NCBI GenBank assembly: GCA_903828695.1
Contig: CAIKNE010000125.1
Location: 1-37,071 of the forward strand
DNA from: an uncultured Burkholderiales bacterium
GTDB lineage: Bacteria; Pseudomonadota; Gammaproteobacteria; Burkholderiales; Burkholderiaceae_C
Length of the DNA stretch: 37,071 nucleotides
Direction: 5' to 3'
Below, piece by piece: positions 1-8,292 of this stretch. How positions within the stretch are numbered: the first letter of the stretch is position 1; each line of letters opens with the position of its first letter. The notes under the pieces are model-generated. The model made no database searches and was not told the origin of the DNA. It worked only from the letters and a program-made list of their open reading frames with translations. A program made the position numbers and the translations under genes.

Positions 1-2
1 AC

Positions 3-368
3 TTTGCACTCTCACAAGCTGGAACAGTAGCACTCTCTGAGCTCATTAAGAGCCAACATCATGAAATGCGCCCAGATGGATCGGGAAATGACAGTTTTCC
101 CTCCTTGCATACAGCCGTTGCTTTCTCAGCGGCCAGATTCATGGATAAGCGCTATGATGACAGCTTTTCACCGTTTTACTATGCCGCAGCGATATGGACC
201 GGCATCGCCCGTGTGGAGGCTAAAAAGCATTACTGGAAAGATACGATTGTGGGGGGAGGGATCGGCTACGGAATGAGTGAATTGACAACAACTTCCAAGT
301 CATCTGAATTCTCAGCTCTGCCGACTAAGGGTGGATTTGCTGTGTTCTGGCAAAAAGCACTGGATTAA
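3..368 (+). CDS. PAP2-family phosphatase, 5' end cut off by the window
   Basis: The reading frame is open to the first base of the window, so this is the C-terminal part of a longer gene; the first ATG at 66 is internal. Two phosphatidic-acid-phosphatase 2 signatures are visible. The first is a PSLHTA stretch preceded by RPDGS, equivalent to the PSGHT motif. The second is R-x5-H-x3-D in IARVEAKKHYWKDTIVGG, which carries the catalytic His and the phosphate-binding Arg. The family removes phosphate from lipid phosphates such as phosphatidate or undecaprenyl pyrophosphate at the membrane. It sits 21 bp before a DgkA-type kinase on the same strand, so the pair could form a lipid phosphorylation/dephosphorylation unit. 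The substrate cannot be told from this fragment. Confidence 0.85.
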   Translation, partial: FALSQAGTVALSELIKSQHHEMRPDGSGNDSFPSLHTAVAFSAARFMDKRYDDSFSPFYYAAAIWTGIARVEAKKHYWKDTIVGGGIGYGMSELTTTSKSSEFSALPTKGGFAVFWQKALD

Positions 369-389
369 TCAAGATTAACCGTTCAAACT

Positions 390-761
390 ATGCTTATTTC
401 AAAATGGCTCACATCGGCTAAACATGCTTTAAGAGGCGTTATTTGCCTTTTTATGTTTGAAAGAAATGCGCGTATACATTTGTTTTTAGCCTGCTTGACC
501 TTAGGGATCGGCCATTTTCTGCACTTGAGCATCACAGAATGGTGCTTAATCATTTTGTGCATCTCTCTTGTTATTGCACTAGAAGCTGTTAATTCTGCCG
601 TAGAGCGAGTGGTTGATCTGGCTTCGCCTGATTGGCATGCACTAGCCAAAGACGCTAAAGACCTTGCAGCAGCAGCTGTGCTCCTCTCAAGCATGGGGGC
701 TGCAGTTATTGGAGCAATTATATTTATTCCTAAAATAATTGCTTTATTCATATTCAGTTGA
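390..761 (+). CDS. dgkA: diacylglycerol kinase (DgkA family)
   Basis: This 123-residue integral membrane kinase matches the usual DgkA size. The signature E-x2-N-x3-E is present as EAVNSAVE (E65, N68, E72), followed by the conserved DLASPDWHALAKDAKDLAAAAVLL block. Three hydrophobic segments can be seen (roughly residues 32-48, 50-67 and 95-122). The family phosphorylates diacylglycerol, or undecaprenol in some bacteria, using ATP on the inner face of the membrane. It follows the PAP2 phosphatase on the same strand. It ends 12 bp before the converging ribA gene, so there is little room for a dedicated terminator. The family call is firm; the lipid substrate is inferred. Confidence 0.92.
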   Translation: MLISKWLTSAKHALRGVICLFMFERNARIHLFLACLTLGIGHFLHLSITEWCLIILCISLVIALEAVNSAVERVVDLASPDWHALAKDAKDLAAAAVLLSSMGAAVIGAIIFIPKIIALFIFS

Positions 762-773
762 AAGGCAATGAAC

Positions 774-1433
774 TTAACTGATGGTTCTAGCTGGTGATTT
801 TTGAGCCGTACTCTGCGAGTGGGTTCTGATGAGGCTTGCTTCATTAAGCAGGTGCCCCATCTTAGACCCCTTGGTCTGTAAATACCTTTTGTTAAAGGGG
901 TTTAGCGTCGTAGTATGCTCAGATCGTGAGACTTGGAATCCAAGCTTTTCAAGCTCTTTGACCTTTGTTGGATTGTTCGTCAGAAGTTGAATGGTAATAA
1001 TTTTGAAATGCTCTAGCATGGGCTTGCAAAGTGAATAAGTTCGCAAATCGTCAGCCAATCCCAAAATTCGGTTAGCCTCAATAGTATCCGCTCCCATTTC
1101 TTGAAGTTGATAGGCCTTTATTTTGTTGACAAGTCCAATCCCTCTGCCTTCTTGACGCAGATACAAAATAATACCTTGGCCTGCTGCGGCGATCTTTACC
1201 AACGCGCTCTCTAATTGTGGGCCGCAGTCACACCTTAGGCTAAAGAGGGTATCTCCCGTCATGCATTCAGAGTGAATCCTCATCATCGTTGGCTGTTCTG
1301 GGCTGAACTCACCCAGAGTTATGGCAAGGTGTTCTTTACCACTAGATAACTCTGTAAATGCATGTAAGTTAAAAGTGGCCCATTGGGTTGGTAACGTGCA
1401 AGTGGCTTCGAATCTGACAATATTGGTTGACAT
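774..1433 (-). CDS. ribA: GTP cyclohydrolase II
   Basis: This 219-residue stand-alone RibA catalyses the first step of riboflavin synthesis (GTP to 2,5-diamino-6-ribosylamino-pyrimidinone phosphate, formate and pyrophosphate). The zinc-binding cysteines lie in RIHSECMTGDTLFSLRCDCG. Also present are the LRQEGRGIGL motif with its catalytic region, the DTIEANRILG stretch and the LTNNPTK motif near the C-terminus. There is no fused DHBP synthase (RibB) domain. The start codon lies one base past the stop codon of the upstream WD40 gene, so the two are probably co-transcribed and translationally coupled. The last ~25 residues are a poorly conserved tail. A flavin-dependent reductase (4016-4582) lies nearby, but no direct link is shown. 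Confidence 0.93.
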   Translation of the reverse strand: MSTNIVRFEATCTLPTQWATFNLHAFTELSSGKEHLAITLGEFSPEQPTMMRIHSECMTGDTLFSLRCDCGPQLESALVKIAAAGQGIILYLRQEGRGIGLVNKIKAYQLQEMGADTIEANRILGLADDLRTYSLCKPMLEHFKIITIQLLTNNPTKVKELEKLGFQVSRSEHTTTLNPFNKRYLQTKGSKMGHLLNEASLIRTHSQSTAQKSPARTIS

Positions 1434-1434
1434 C

Positions 1435-3117
1435 TTAGCGAGTGCTTAAGTGATAAATTTCGCCATCATATGATCCTGCAAGAAAACAGTCTTTTGAATG
1501 ATCCCAGGTTATAGAGGAAATACCAGCGCTTGTTGGACGTGACGTTTTAATCCAGATTTTCTTTTGGAGGTCAAATAAGCTAAGCGTACCCCCATAGCTA
1601 CCCGTTAATATGACTGTTTTTTCTGCATCAATACCCATACATTTGACTGAATTTTGATGAGGGGTCACATAGATAGAGGACTCATCACCATTCCAGATCC
1701 GAAGTGTTAAATCCCGACCTACACTTGCAAATGTGTTCTCACCAATTGCGCAGCATGCATTGGTAATTCGTTCATGTGCCTTCTCTTTAGTCCTTACAAG
1801 CTCCCAATTACCCACTGAGTACCATGAAATTTGAGTCGATGCGCATACGCTAAAGAGTAGCCCATTTGAATAACTCAGGCCTTTGACAGCATTGACGAAG
1901 GCACTAACTGTTTGTATAAGCTTGATTTTTTTCAGGTCCAGGTGTTGAAAGACCAATATCTCACCGGTGTAGGTTCCAACGGTGATGTAGTCTAGACCTT
2001 CGTAATTAAATGAGGCACCGCAATTGAGGGGAGAATGATGTTTGTATAAGACCTCACCCGTATCAGCGTCAAATAGCCTTCCTAACTGTCCGCCCGTTAA
2101 AACCAAATTATCGCTGGAAACAATAAAGTTACACAGACTTCCCATGGGTGTAGCGGGCTCACCGTTAATATGTACTACTCCCGAGTCACCCACTGAGTAA
2201 ACGTTTGTGTTGACCAGTTGTAATGAATTGATGGATTGTCCGCCCTCAACACCTGCAACGTCCCAGGACTTTGTTTTAAAGTCATAGAGCGCATAGGTAG
2301 ACCCAAATGTCCCCGTTGCTATGTGGCCCGTGTCTAAGATACATGCTGCTCTTGCCCAAACTGTATCCGGATAATCAGTCCTCGATAGTTCTTTCAGCGT
2401 AAGGTTTGAATTGATTTGCCAGATAGCCATTGATCTGTCGTAACTAAGAGTGACGATCTGCTTTGTCTGAAAATTCATCACTAATTTTTTGATTCCAGCG
2501 CGGTGTGCTTGAACATAGGCAACGCTCGTGCTCGAAATGATTGCAATTCTGCCAAAATCGTCTCCGGCGTAGATGATCCCGTTGGGATCAATTTCCAAGC
2601 TATCCGTGCGAACCTCTAGGTTAGTGGTCTGAACCAGCTCCCCCGTATTTGCGTCCCAGCGTCTGATCGTTCCGTCCACACTAGAGGAGATCACAAATTC
2701 ACCATCCATTGACCAAGAAACACTTAATACATTTCCCGTATGCCCCGCCATGGTGTGAAGGCATTGACCGTTCATACTAAAGATACGAACCAATCGGTCC
2801 AGTGCACAAGTTGCAATCTTGGAGTCATCGGGTGAAAACACTGCCATATCCACATCATCTCCGTGACCGGGTAAAACGGCCTGGAGTCGCATGGATGGAA
2901 CTGACCAAAGTCTTGCCGAATAATCACTGCTGGCACTGAGTAGCCATTGACCGTCGTTGCTGAAACGACAGTCGTTGACCAAATGATCGTGACATCCGCG
3001 CGCAATTGCGGTTCTGTCAAGCGTACTCCATAGAATCAATTGATTGTCATACCCTGCCGTAGCAACCCATTCACCCCAAGAAGCTAACCCAGCAATAGGA
3101 CCGTTGTGTTGGATCAT
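1435..3117 (-). CDS. WD40-repeat beta-propeller protein
   Basis: This 560-residue protein is built almost entirely of ~40-residue WD-type repeats. Clear examples include GHDDVDMAVFSPDDSKIATCALDRLVRIF, AGHTGNVLSVSWS...SSSVDGTIRRWD and SVKCMGIDAEKTVILTGSYGGTLSLFD. The length would allow about 12-14 blades, that is two seven-bladed propellers. There is no signal peptide, membrane segment or fused enzymatic domain, so it is probably a cytoplasmic scaffold. It ends one base before the ribA start codon, which implies an operon. WD40 proteins alone in bacteria are often partners of kinases, proteases or NTPases; no such partner is adjacent. A formylglycine-enzyme-like gene lies 1.5 kb away on the other strand. 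The specific role is unknown. Confidence 0.85.
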   Translation of the reverse strand: MIQHNGPIAGLASWGEWVATAGYDNQLILWSTLDRTAIARGCHDHLVNDCRFSNDGQWLLSASSDYSARLWSVPSMRLQAVLPGHGDDVDMAVFSPDDSKIATCALDRLVRIFSMNGQCLHTMAGHTGNVLSVSWSMDGEFVISSSVDGTIRRWDANTGELVQTTNLEVRTDSLEIDPNGIIYAGDDFGRIAIISSTSVAYVQAHRAGIKKLVMNFQTKQIVTLSYDRSMAIWQINSNLTLKELSRTDYPDTVWARAACILDTGHIATGTFGSTYALYDFKTKSWDVAGVEGGQSINSLQLVNTNVYSVGDSGVVHINGEPATPMGSLCNFIVSSDNLVLTGGQLGRLFDADTGEVLYKHHSPLNCGASFNYEGLDYITVGTYTGEILVFQHLDLKKIKLIQTVSAFVNAVKGLSYSNGLLFSVCASTQISWYSVGNWELVRTKEKAHERITNACCAIGENTFASVGRDLTLRIWNGDESSIYVTPHQNSVKCMGIDAEKTVILTGSYGGTLSLFDLQKKIWIKTSRPTSAGISSITWDHSKDCFLAGSYDGEIYHLSTR

Positions 3118-3139
3118 TATTTATCTCATAAATCTAAAC

Positions 3140-3161
3140 CGTTTGGTATGGTACCCAAACG
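3140..3161 (-). promoter_or_regulatory. inverted repeat upstream of the WD40-ribA operon
   Basis: CGTTTGG (3140-3146) and CCAAACG (3155-3161) form a perfect 7-bp inverted repeat around an 8-base spacer. It lies 23-44 bp upstream of the WD40 gene start. The position suits an operator or a leader hairpin. No protein is assigned. Confidence 0.35.
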
Positions 3162-3325
3162 CATAGGTGAGATAAAGCAATAACTACACCAATCAAATAA
3201 TGGTTGGAACTGAGCTCAATTAGGCAATTTGTAGTCTAAGTACTGTTCAACCTAGATTCTCAGTGGCAAAGAATTGCCTCACCCGTATATTCCAATATTG
3301 TTAAATGAAAATGCTATAAATAAAT

Positions 3326-3344
3326 AATGATTAATCAAATCATT
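3326..3344. promoter_or_regulatory. AT-rich inverted repeat in the 3118-3493 intergenic region
   Basis: AATGATT (3326-3332) pairs perfectly with AATCATT (3338-3344). The 10-bp palindrome TGATTAATCA (3328-3337) overlaps it. The ~375-bp gap between the divergent WD40 and 3494 genes holds no coding region that I can support, and this is a candidate protein-binding site within it. Confidence 0.3.
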
Positions 3345-3493
3345 AGGTTAGGTTGACTGAGGGTCCAATGCAGGTTGCTTGACTTAATGAATTCTGGGTC
3401 GCGCAGAATTGGCTTAAAAAATGCATGCATATTCATCAATTCATCAGTCTTTTACTGGTTCTATTCAGTGATTTCGAAAAATATCAAGGGGTT

Positions 3494-3979
3494 ATGATGG
3501 GAATGCGTATCGGATCAAGCAATGCGATGGCCATGCAAAGCACGTCGCTCAGCCAAGCAAATCAAAAACAGCAGCATGTTTCTAACTTATTTACAGCCCT
3601 GGGCTCTGGGGATTTGGCAAGTGCTCAAAAATCTTACACAGCATTAGGTTTGAGTGCGGGTACATCGGCGACAAATTCCCCTCTAGCCCAAATTGGCAAA
3701 GCCTTGGATTCTGGTGACTTGTCCAGTGCTCAGGAGATCGCTAAATCCATGAAGGCCAAAGAAAGTAGCGCATCCGCGAGTACAGCCGCAGCTGCAAATA
3801 CAAATGCAACTACAGCAACTACAGCAACTACAGCAACTACAAATTCCAGCATTAATTCTCAACAAACTATACCTCCTAAACCTTCTACGACATCCGATTT
3901 GGCAAGCGAATTAATGAGTGATTTCACCTCAGCCTCCAAAACCCTGGGCCTTGGGACGATGGTCAACGCACTTGTTTAA
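3494..3979 (+). CDS. small Ala/Ser/Thr-rich protein with repeated GDL-x-SAQ motif
   Basis: I prefer the ATG at 3494 (161 residues) because AAGGGG lies just upstream; the frame remains open to an earlier ATG at 3425. The protein contains two copies of a short motif, LFTALGSGDLASAQKSYTAL and IGKALDSGDLSSAQEIAKSM. A low-complexity Thr/Ala segment encoded by a 9-bp microrepeat follows, and then a C-terminal segment (DLASELMSDFTSASKTLGLG). Similar 'ALxSGDLxxAQ' helical repeat proteins of unknown function occur in Burkholderiales. There is no clear signal peptide with the shorter start. It lies 36 bp before the FMN reductase gene on the same strand. The function is not recognised. Confidence 0.6.
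   Translation: MMGMRIGSSNAMAMQSTSLSQANQKQQHVSNLFTALGSGDLASAQKSYTALGLSAGTSATNSPLAQIGKALDSGDLSSAQEIAKSMKAKESSASASTAAAANTNATTATTATTATTNSSINSQQTIPPKPSTTSDLASELMSDFTSASKTLGLGTMVNALV
3806..3841 (+). repeat. 9-bp tandem repeat, four copies
   Basis: GCAACTACA is repeated four times without interruption inside the preceding gene. It encodes a reiterated Ala-Thr-Thr tract. A 9-bp unit keeps the reading frame, so copy-number change would alter linker length without breaking the gene. Confidence 0.85.
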
Positions 3980-4015
3980 AAAGCAAGGTAAAGAAAAGAA
4001 TTTTCCCCAAGAATT

Positions 4016-4582
4016 ATGAAAAAAGTATTGTTACTCTCGGGTAGTCAAAGAAAAGAATCGCTTAACCAAAGACTGCTCGCAAATTTAGCCAAAAGAATTG
4101 AACCCCAAGTCACTGTCGATATGGTTCAACACGGGGAGATCAATCTACCTTTGTTTGATCAAGATTTAGAACTCAATCCGGAGATACAAAAGAATGTATT
4201 TAACCTGCATTCTAGGATTGCGAGCAGTGAGGCTTTAATTGTGGCATGTCCAGAATACAACGGATTAATAACGCCGTATTTAAAAAATACGATTGATTGG
4301 GTTTCACGACTTCAGTACTTGAATTCAAGTTGTTCCAATGCATTTCTTGATAAGCCAGTCCTATTGGTGAGTGTATCAACGGGGTGGAGCGGGGGAGCTG
4401 TGGGCTTACCCAGCGCTCGAACGCTCTTGGGGTATGTGGGGTGTCATGTGTTGGGAGGATCTATTTCTATCCCTACGGTTTCTCAATACGTCAAAGATAG
4501 TGGGTTTTCATTTAGCGCAGATTATGAGAATTTGATTAAATTTCATCTTGAACGATTTTTACGTGTAGTGGGTGCCAAATAG
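4016..4582 (+). CDS. NAD(P)H-dependent FMN reductase (flavodoxin-like fold)
   Basis: This 188-residue protein of the NADPH-dependent FMN reductase family includes chromate/quinone/azo reductases. The N-terminal beta-alpha unit ends in SGSQRKESLNQRLL (the FMN phosphate-binding loop, GSxRxxSxN type). ACPEYNGLITPYLKNTIDWVSR is the hallmark PEYN motif that contacts the flavin ring. The protein is soluble and cytoplasmic. The downstream SUMF-like gene follows at once. Beyond that, on the opposite strand, is the chromate transporter chrA, so a role in chromate or quinone reduction is a reasonable guess but not shown by sequence. Length matches the family. Confidence 0.85.
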   Translation: MKKVLLLSGSQRKESLNQRLLANLAKRIEPQVTVDMVQHGEINLPLFDQDLELNPEIQKNVFNLHSRIASSEALIVACPEYNGLITPYLKNTIDWVSRLQYLNSSCSNAFLDKPVLLVSVSTGWSGGAVGLPSARTLLGYVGCHVLGGSISIPTVSQYVKDSGFSFSADYENLIKFHLERFLRVVGAK

Positions 4583-4607
4583 ACTTTGTATGCACAGAAG
4601 GCCCAAA

Positions 4608-5630
4608 ATGTCAGCTAGAGAAAGTGTTCCAACGGATTGGCATTGGCCATCGTTTGAGCCCTCCATTTGCGGGATGAATGATGATAGGGAGCGTTTAGGC
4701 CTTCCTCATTATTATGTTTCCATGCGGTTTGAGGAGAAAATTCCACTTGCTTATGCCCGTTTAAGAAGTCTATCCATCGACAAGCTTGTTGGGGTCATTC
4801 AATCCACTGAAGCACTGTTGGTCGACCGTATTGTTGCTGGTAATTTATTAGCAGTACTAGGAGACCCTAGAATATCTGACTATGAATTTCACATGATTGA
4901 AGTCCCAGGAGGGCTAGTATCCATGGGTCTTGATAGCAATGATGTTGAAAAAGTATTAAAAGAGTTTGATGGGCTTGGACTTCAATCAAAATGGATTGAT
5001 AAGGAGTGCCCAAGGCATGAGGTGCATTTAAATAGTTTCAAAATTTCCAAATATGCGGTTACGAATTCACAGTACAAGGCATTTCTTTTAGACACGCATT
5101 ACCAAGAGATACCTACAAGCTGGGAGTTCAGACGGTATCCTGTGGAGCGTGCTAATCATCCTGTTTATACCGTTTCGCCGTCAGCTGCGGATGCCTATGC
5201 AAGCTGGCTCAAATCCAAAACCGGCATCCCTTACCGCTTACCCTCAGAGGCTGAGTGGGAGTGGGCTGCGGCGGGGCCCCATAACAAGCAGTTCCCATGG
5301 GGTAACGCGTTCAACGCAGATTTTGCAAATACTGCTGAGACCGGACTCTTAACTTCCTCTGCAGTTGGGGCATTTGTAGGAGGGGAGTCATGGTCGGGTC
5401 TCAGTGACATGGCCGGCAACGTGGAAGAGTATGTTGCGGACAATTATCTGCCCTATCCGAATGGCCAAAGGGTCAAGGATCATTTGGTTGAATTAAACGG
5501 TGAATACAGAGTGGCAAGGGGAGGGAGTTTTGCCAGATTTAGGGACCTCGCTAGAACGAAGCGCAGGCATGGACATAATCCCAAATCTGCAACTTACGCT
5601 ATGGGATTTAGATTGGCTTGTGACAGTTGA
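4608..5630 (+). CDS. formylglycine-generating-enzyme-like (SUMF1/DUF323) protein
   Basis: I chose the ATG at 4608 (340 residues) because AGAAGG lies 6 bp upstream; an in-frame GTG at 4572 would overlap the previous gene. An N-terminal ~100 residues ends in a DRIVAGNLLAVLGDPRI segment of the kind that often precedes such domains. The SUMF fold follows: MIEVPGGLVSMG, FKISKYAVTNSQYKAFL, RLPSEAEWEWAAAG, FPWGN, LSDMAGNVEEYVAD, VARGGSF and GFRLA. The paired active-site cysteines of true formylglycine-generating enzymes (C-x4-C shortly before GFR) are absent: that stretch reads TKRRHGHNPKSATYAMGFR. It is therefore probably a divergent or non-sulfatase-activating member. No sulfatase gene is in the window. 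Confidence 0.85.
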   Translation: MSARESVPTDWHWPSFEPSICGMNDDRERLGLPHYYVSMRFEEKIPLAYARLRSLSIDKLVGVIQSTEALLVDRIVAGNLLAVLGDPRISDYEFHMIEVPGGLVSMGLDSNDVEKVLKEFDGLGLQSKWIDKECPRHEVHLNSFKISKYAVTNSQYKAFLLDTHYQEIPTSWEFRRYPVERANHPVYTVSPSAADAYASWLKSKTGIPYRLPSEAEWEWAAAGPHNKQFPWGNAFNADFANTAETGLLTSSAVGAFVGGESWSGLSDMAGNVEEYVADNYLPYPNGQRVKDHLVELNGEYRVARGGSFARFRDLARTKRRHGHNPKSATYAMGFRLACDS

Positions 5631-5639
5631 TTCATTTTT

Positions 5640-6839
5640 TTAAAGAAATAAACCAAGACCCGCCCCGGCGATAACCACCAACCAAGGTGGCAATTTCCAA
5701 AGTTGAAGCATCAGATAAAACAGGACCACCAACGCAAAGTCTTGTGGGCCTAGGACTGCACTCATCCAAATTGGGTTATAAAAAGCTGCTAATAATATTC
5801 CTACTACTGCAGCGTTCACGCCAATCATAGATTTTTGAATGGTTGTATTTGCTCTGAATTTGTCCCAAAAAGGCATGATCCCAATCACCATCAAAAATGA
5901 GGGTAGAAAAATCGCAACCACGGCCAATCCCCCTCCCATCCAACCGGAGGGGCTTTGATTTGAAGCAGCGCCTATAAACGCCGCAAAAGTAAACAGCGGC
6001 CCAGGTACAGCTTGAGTTAAGCCGTAGCCAGCTAAAAATGTGTCGTTAGAGATCCATCCTATTGGAACAACTTGAGATTGGAGGAGTGGCAAAACGACGT
6101 GCCCACCTCCAAAGACCATTGAGCCTGTTTGAAAGAATTTTGCAAAAAGATCTATCGGGTAACTCTTTGTTTGACTTGCGAAGATGGGAAGGGTAAGCAG
6201 TAGCAATCCAAATAAACTAAGCAATATCAATCCAGTACTTCTTTTGACAGGGATATGGATGTGGATATGTTTTAGATGGTTACGCTGTTGAGTGCTAAAA
6301 ACGAGAATTCCGACGACGGCACTTGCGAGGATGACAGCGACCTGATTGAGTGAGCTCGGTATAAGTAAAACCGCTACCGCTGCGAGCATGCCTATTAGCG
6401 CGCGTTTAATATCAGCACAGTGACTCTTTGTCATTCCCCAAATAGCTTGCGCAACGACTGCGGCTGCAACCATTTTCAGGCCATGCAGTAAGCCTGTATG
6501 AGCGGTTAAATCGAACACCGAAATTCCTAGCCCTAGAGCTATAAGGGCAATTGCAGAAGGTAGTGTGAATCCAAGCCAGGCCGCGACGGCGCCTGCTGCG
6601 CCTGCACGCATGAGTCCGATCGCCATGCCGACTTGACTGCTTGATGGCCCGGGCAAGAACTGACACAGCGCGACCAGATCCGTGTAGCTTTCGGAGTCAA
6701 ACCATTTGCGTTTTTCTACAAACTCTTGTCGAAAATATCCAATATGCGCAACAGGTCCACCAAAGGAGGTGAGTCCTAGTCTAAGAAAGATAAAAAGTAC
6801 TTCGGTAATCATAAAGATCGCACTACGTTTATGTATCAT
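5640..6839 (-). CDS. chrA: chromate transporter, CHR family
   Basis: This 399-residue, highly hydrophobic protein has the two-domain arrangement of full-length ChrA. The N-terminal half contains the hallmark FLRLGLTSFGGPVAHIGYFR...FLPGPSSSQVG. The C-terminal half repeats it as FGGGHVVLPLL...GLTQAVPGPLFTFAAFIGA. ChrA exports chromate, with sulfate as an analogue, from the cytoplasm. Alternative starts at 6839 (used here) and 6812 cannot be separated, since neither has a strong ribosome site. It ends 9 bp from the end of the converging SUMF-like gene. No ChrB regulator is present. The nearby FMN reductase could detoxify chromate, but this is inference. Confidence 0.92.
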   Translation of the reverse strand: MIHKRSAIFMITEVLFIFLRLGLTSFGGPVAHIGYFRQEFVEKRKWFDSESYTDLVALCQFLPGPSSSQVGMAIGLMRAGAAGAVAAWLGFTLPSAIALIALGLGISVFDLTAHTGLLHGLKMVAAAVVAQAIWGMTKSHCADIKRALIGMLAAVAVLLIPSSLNQVAVILASAVVGILVFSTQQRNHLKHIHIHIPVKRSTGLILLSLFGLLLLTLPIFASQTKSYPIDLFAKFFQTGSMVFGGGHVVLPLLQSQVVPIGWISNDTFLAGYGLTQAVPGPLFTFAAFIGAASNQSPSGWMGGGLAVVAIFLPSFLMVIGIMPFWDKFRANTTIQKSMIGVNAAVVGILLAAFYNPIWMSAVLGPQDFALVVLFYLMLQLWKLPPWLVVIAGAGLGLFL

Positions 6840-7173
6840 TGTGAATCATTGTTTCCCTAAATTTTAACAGCGGCTACGCTATTTGTCCCCCTTGATCAAG
6901 CGAAAGCTTAGCTCGTGAATTTTATTCACCTTGCATTTTTTTCTGCCAGCACTACCATACAATATTATTGGTAACAGAATTTTTCTAAAGTAAAGAGTTC
7001 GTAAATCATGGGTAAATGCAGCTTGCGCTTTACAGAGATCTGATTTTGGGATCGATAGAAAATTTAATCAAGATAAGGCCGACGCAGCTCGGAGGGTTAT
7101 GAGTTGGTTTCAGTGTTCACTAATTTCAAAGACCATACTCCTTTTTCTCAGCCTTAATAAGGAGTATTAAACA
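6840..7173. other. intergenic region between divergent chrA and 7174 gene
   Basis: I see no gene in this 334-bp stretch. It must hold both divergent promoters. A perfect 10-bp palindrome, CTTGATCAAG, lies at 6891-6900, about 55 bp upstream of chrA, and could be an operator. It does not fit the FNR spacing. Confidence 0.4.
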
Positions 7174-8112
7174 ATGCGGATAAAAGCATTAGCATACATT
7201 GCTCTATTGAGTTACTCAAGTGTCGGCAATTTGTGGGCTCATGGAATAGCCGGTAATCGCTATTTTCCTGCAACAAGTACGTTCGATGATCCAGCGGTTG
7301 CAGATGAATTCTCTTTCAATACTTTTAAATCGAGCAGTCCAACCTCTGTCAACTCGCAGGTTGACAGCACGCTTGCTGTATCCGGTGCAAGGTTGCTAAC
7401 AACAAATTGGGCTCTTGGCTTTGACTATGCTAAAGATAGCGTTACCCAAAGTGGCTTAGCCCAAGCCTATACTAAGAAGGATGATATTTATATTAAAACG
7501 CTTTTTTATAGGGATGACCTGAACGAAACACTACTATCCTTATCTTTGGGTTATGGGCATGCGCACACAGATTTACCGTATTACGGAGTTAGTTCGAAGA
7601 ATAGCGTAATGCCAGCACTCACATTTGGCAAAGGAATGGGTAATCTTGATGATGGTTTATCTTGGTTAAGACCATTTGCACTTGTAGGAGCAATTGCGGC
7701 AGATATACCCGTTCAACGATCGCCCAGTTTCGACGGGACAGCAATAGGCAATTTTGATTTCGTAAACAATCAGGCTCAAAATTTTAATAGTGTGCACTGG
7801 GGATTCGCAATTGAATACAGTACGCTATTTTTGACAGATAGGTTTCACCACGGCTACTTACCAAAAGATGAACCGCTTCACCAATTTGTTCCTCTAGTTG
7901 AATTTGCTTTTGATTCGAGTCCGTCCTATAAAACCGAAGGTACGATGAATCCTGGTCTAACCTATGTTGAGCAAACTTGGCAGTGGTCTGGTGAATTAAT
8001 TGTTCCTCTTCATCAAGGAGCCTATAAGGTCACTGGATTTAGAGCTCAACTCATGTTCTTCCTGGATGATTTGATACCTACTTTTTTTGAAAAGCCACTC
8101 CTTGTGAATTGA
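7174..8112 (+). CDS. secreted, probably outer-membrane beta-barrel protein of unknown function
   Basis: This 312-residue protein has a clear Sec signal peptide (MRIKALAYIALLSYSSVGNLWA, cleavage after LWA) and a good ribosome site (TAAGGAG upstream). The mature start, HGIAGNRYFPATSTFDDPAVADE, is a segment I associate with a conserved proteobacterial family of unknown function. The rest alternates polar and hydrophobic residues with many Tyr/Phe/Trp, which is typical of beta-strands. The C-terminus ends in FFEKPLLVN, without a canonical terminal Phe. It stands alone, with a divergent chrA upstream and a strong hairpin 110 bp downstream. Transport or structural roles are possible. The family is unnamed to me. 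Confidence 0.7.
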   Translation: MRIKALAYIALLSYSSVGNLWAHGIAGNRYFPATSTFDDPAVADEFSFNTFKSSSPTSVNSQVDSTLAVSGARLLTTNWALGFDYAKDSVTQSGLAQAYTKKDDIYIKTLFYRDDLNETLLSLSLGYGHAHTDLPYYGVSSKNSVMPALTFGKGMGNLDDGLSWLRPFALVGAIAADIPVQRSPSFDGTAIGNFDFVNNQAQNFNSVHWGFAIEYSTLFLTDRFHHGYLPKDEPLHQFVPLVEFAFDSSPSYKTEGTMNPGLTYVEQTWQWSGELIVPLHQGAYKVTGFRAQLMFFLDDLIPTFFEKPLLVN

Positions 8113-8221
8113 GCTCAGCAGTTATTAAAGCGACTGTTCGTAATATCAACTTCGCTCTAGATTGAAAAAAGAAGTGGTATCCACTGTGACTGGAGGTATT
8201 TCGGGAGTAGGAGTCACGGCC

Positions 8222-8255
8222 GGAATAGATTGACTTATTAGCGCCAATCTATTCC
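8222..8255. terminator. hairpin between convergent genes, likely bidirectional terminator
   Basis: GGAATAGATTG (8222-8232) and CAATCTATTCC (8245-8255) form a perfect 11-bp stem with a 12-base loop. It lies 110 bp after the 7174-8112 gene and 38 bp beyond the end of the converging YceI gene. No long T-run follows on the plus strand, so termination efficiency is uncertain. Confidence 0.65.
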
Positions 8256-8292
8256 TGCTTTGATATATAAGAATTGCGCTTTTATTTAAATA

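Noticed and set aside
383-844. A 153-residue minus-strand open frame opposite dgkA
   Set aside because: It has no ribosome site or family features, and it is the antisense shadow of dgkA, which has clear motifs.
6891-6900. CTTGATCAAG as an FNR box
   Set aside because: FNR sites need four bases between TTGAT and ATCAA; here the arms meet with no spacer.
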